Source: Pseudonocardia sp. (GTDB lineage Bacteria > Actinomycetota > Actinomycetes > Mycobacteriales > Pseudonocardiaceae). Taken from it: a DNA stretch of 14,936 nucleotides. The stretch is from contig JASLAP010000107.1 of assembly GCA_030147065.1 (NCBI GenBank), forward strand, positions 1 through 14,936, written 5' to 3'. Below are positions 13,673-14,936 of the stretch, piece by piece; the stretch's first letter is position 1; each line of letters starts with the position of its first letter. The position numbers and the translations under genes are program-made. The notes beneath the pieces were generated by a model. That model did not search any database, was not told the origin of the DNA, and saw only the letters and a list, made by a program, of their open reading frames with translations.

Positions 13673-14101
13673 GTGTTCGGCGTGGCGACGGTGTGCGCAC
13701 TCGTGGGAGTGGCGGCGGTGGCCGCCGCCCTGCTGATCGGCAAGCCCGCCGACGGGCGGCGCATCGTCCGGCCCGCCGGTGTGGCGATCGTCGTCCTGAC
13801 CGCCGGGCTGCTCGCACCGTTCACGGTGCAGGACTCCGGCCCGGCGGCCGTCTACCTGCTGGGTGTCCCCGTCGTCGCCGCCCTGCTCCCGGTGCTGGCC
13901 CAGCGGGTCGGCGTCGCGGCCCGAGCGGTCGACCTGCTCGCCGGGGTGGTGATCGCCGCGTGGGGTCTGCTGCTGGGGCTGGGCATCGGGGCGGCGTTCC
14001 TGCCGGCTGCGTTCCTGTACCTGGCCAGCGCCGTGGCGCTACCGGGCCCGGGCAGGGCGCCTGCTGGGCACGAGACGGGCGGCGCCGGCCGCGCTCGGTA
14101 G
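13673..14101 (+). CDS. Small four-helix membrane protein, unknown
   Basis: The 142-residue product has about four hydrophobic helices (near 2-21, 32-48, 52-73 and 82-112, the last possibly two) and a short polar Gly/Pro-rich tail. I recognise no family. The start is uncertain: GTG 13673 has AGGGGG five bases upstream and begins directly with the first helix, GTG 13667 is nearby, and the open frame reaches ATG 13589 with a basic, unconvincing N-terminus. It diverges from the SnoaL-like gene with a 160-base gap. TATCCT at 13620-13625 could be its -10 but no -35 is clear. Confidence 0.6.
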   Translation: MFGVATVCALVGVAAVAAALLIGKPADGRRIVRPAGVAIVVLTAGLLAPFTVQDSGPAAVYLLGVPVVAALLPVLAQRVGVAARAVDLLAGVVIAAWGLLLGLGIGAAFLPAAFLYLASAVALPGPGRAPAGHETGGAGRAR

Positions 14102-14125
14102 GGAGGCAGCGACGGCGTGGGCCCG

Positions 14126-14158
14126 GCCGGATGACTTCAGGGTGGCGCGTCATCCGGC
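14126..14158 (+). terminator. Hairpin downstream of the small membrane protein
   Basis: GCCGGATGAC (14126-14135) and GTCATCCGGC (14149-14158) form a perfect 10-bp stem with a 13-base loop, 25 bases after the TAG at 14101. It would separate the upstream membrane-protein gene from the riboswitch-controlled exporter. There is no T-tract. Confidence 0.6.
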
Positions 14159-14265
14159 GGCGGGCGTCCGTTGTTCGACGATCGCGGGTGCTTGAGGACA
14201 CCACCCGGACGCCTGCGCACCAGGTGCGGTTGTGCGACCGTGGATGTGCGGCCCGCGTCGGACCG

Positions 14266-14305
14266 CCGGACGAGGGAGCCGTACCCGGACAGCGACAAGA
14301 CGGCC
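14266..14305 (+). promoter_or_regulatory. Guanidine-III (ykkC-III) riboswitch
   Basis: The conserved core is present in order. CCGGACGAGG (14266-14275) is followed by GCCGTACCCGG (14278-14288) and GACAAGACGGC (14294-14304). GCCGT (14278-14282) pairs with ACGGC (14300-14304) as the stem. CCGG at 14266-14269 can pair with CCGG at 14285-14288 as the pseudoknot. This nearly reproduces, as I remember it, the Thermobifida fusca guanidine-III aptamer used for structures. The ribosome site GGAG (14310-14313) starts five bases after the aptamer and seven before the ATG, so guanidinium probably controls translation by exposing the start region. The downstream gene is a guanidinium-exporter homologue. 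Confidence 0.92.
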
Positions 14306-14320
14306 ACACGGAGCGTCGTC

Positions 14321-14647
14321 ATGTCTGCTGCTACCGCATGGATCGTGCTGGTCGTCTCGGGTGTTCTGGAAGCCGTGTGGGCGACCGCCCTCGGCAGGTC
14401 CGAAGGGTTCACCCGGCTCGTCCCCAGCGTGGTGTTCGGCGTCGGGTTGGCGCTGAGCATGGCGGGGCTCGCGTACGCCATGCGCACGTTGCCGGTCGGC
14501 ACGGCGTACGCCGTGTGGGTCGGCATCGGTGCCGCCCTGACGGTCGCGTACGCGATGGCCACCGGTGAGGAACCGGTGTCGCTGCTGAAGGTGTTGCTGC
14601 TGGCCGGGATCGTCGTCTGCGTGATCGGTCTGAAGCTGCTGCACTGA
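14321..14647 (+). CDS. gdx: Gdx/SugE-type SMR guanidinium exporter
   Basis: This 108-residue, four-helix small multidrug resistance protein exports guanidinium in exchange for protons as an antiparallel dimer in the family's known members. The Gdx subtype is indicated by Gly14, Glu17 and Trp20 in SGVLEAVWATAL, Ser46 in helix 2, the signature LPVGTAYAVWVGIGA with Trp66, and the C-terminal GLK with Lys105. All are at a constant offset of four from the well-studied Gdx proteins as I recall them. Glu17 is the essential proton/substrate carboxylate. The ATG at 14321 follows GGAG and the guanidine-III riboswitch; an open extension to 14171 would run through the riboswitch and is rejected. Confidence 0.95.
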   Translation: MSAATAWIVLVVSGVLEAVWATALGRSEGFTRLVPSVVFGVGLALSMAGLAYAMRTLPVGTAYAVWVGIGAALTVAYAMATGEEPVSLLKVLLLAGIVVCVIGLKLLH

Positions 14648-14843
14648 GCCGGCGGAGCACACGTCCAGCACCGCGAACTCGCGTGCGCCGCCGGGAGCGC
14701 GTCGAACTGGAGGCGGTGTTTCGCAAGCTCGGCGAGGCCCGGTGCGATGTTGAACCGCTAAGCACCGCATCATCCCGATTGGTTCCACGCGGTGACCCCG
14801 ATGGCGGTAGCGCCACAACAGCACGCACCTCGGGGTGTTCCGA

Positions 14844-14936
14844 CTACAGATCGTTGGTCCAGGCGAGCCGATCGGGATTGAGCGCGATCTGCTGCTCCAT
14901 GATCAGCACGTAGCGGCCGGTCACCGGGCCCCCCTC
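14844..14936 (-). CDS. C-terminal fragment of an unidentified protein
   Basis: On the minus strand an open frame enters from the window edge and ends at TAG (14844-14846) after 30 residues, with the segment GRYVLIMEQQIALNPDRLAW. It looks protein-like but is too short for me to assign. The intervening stretch 14648-14843 shows no gene I can support; base composition there is somewhat less GC-rich around 14740-14790. The fragment could be the end of a real gene or chance. Confidence 0.4.
   Translation of the reverse strand, partial: EGGPVTGRYVLIMEQQIALNPDRLAWTNDL

Noticed and set aside
14163..14213. Inverted repeat GGCGTCCG/CGGACGCC upstream of the riboswitch
   Set aside because: Eight-bp arms with a long, unstructured spacer; no positional support for a function.
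14171..14320. N-terminal extension of the Gdx exporter
   Set aside because: It would translate through the riboswitch, and family members start at the first membrane helix, matching the ATG at 14321.
14740..14840. Possible transposase remnant or tRNA-like fold in the less GC-rich stretch near the right end
   Set aside because: No conserved tRNA arms and no recognisable transposase motif in any frame.

Overview
The window is about 15 kb of very GC-rich, gene-dense chromosome. Codon use, GTG starts, leaderless-looking promoters and the gene families point to an actinomycete. Pseudonocardiaceae is my best guess from overall flavour only; no marker gene fixes the taxon. I saw no rRNA, tRNA, CRISPR array, intact insertion sequence or phage gene. 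Most genes are ordinary accessory metabolism, regulation and transport.

Left part (1-3684). A minus-strand operon runs yceI-like lipid-binding protein, single-domain VOC protein, two-domain MhqO-type dioxygenase, MhqD-type carboxylesterase (cut by the window edge). A divergent MarR regulator starts at 2587. Gene content and layout resemble MhqR-controlled quinone/hydroquinone detoxification. The 85-bp divergent promoter holds two small palindromes placed like operators, and marR looks leaderless. A DUF421 membrane protein follows, then a compact intergenic inverted-repeat element (3694-3756).

Middle part (3794-7776). A GbsR/MarR-type regulator with a good palindrome over its promoter is translationally coupled to a leucine-carboxyl-methyltransferase-family O-methyltransferase. 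Facing it on the minus strand are an unrecognised three-helix membrane protein, an NTF2/SnoaL-like protein and a probable flavin-type split-barrel protein.

Core of interest (7830-10821). A tightly overlapping plus-strand cassette encodes a CstA-family transporter, an 89-residue protein ending in Cys-Cys, and an ArsA/Get3-type ATPase with no cysteine at all. It is closed by a strong hairpin terminator. The small protein occupies the slot that YbdD/YjiX (also, from memory, ending in Cys-Cys) occupies next to CstA/BtsT in enterobacteria. A transporter paired with a deviant Walker-A ATPase and a CC-tailed adaptor is the best candidate here for a poorly described system.

Right part (10829-14936). 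A minus-strand cluster reads SnoaL-like protein, 5'-truncated cytochrome P450 remnant, [3Fe-4S] ferredoxin, acyl-CoA synthetase. The P450 is dead but its ferredoxin is intact and still overlaps it by GTGA. On the plus strand are a small four-helix membrane protein and then a guanidine-III (ykkC-III) riboswitch directly upstream of a Gdx/SugE-type guanidinium exporter. The window ends in a 30-codon C-terminal fragment of an unidentified minus-strand gene.
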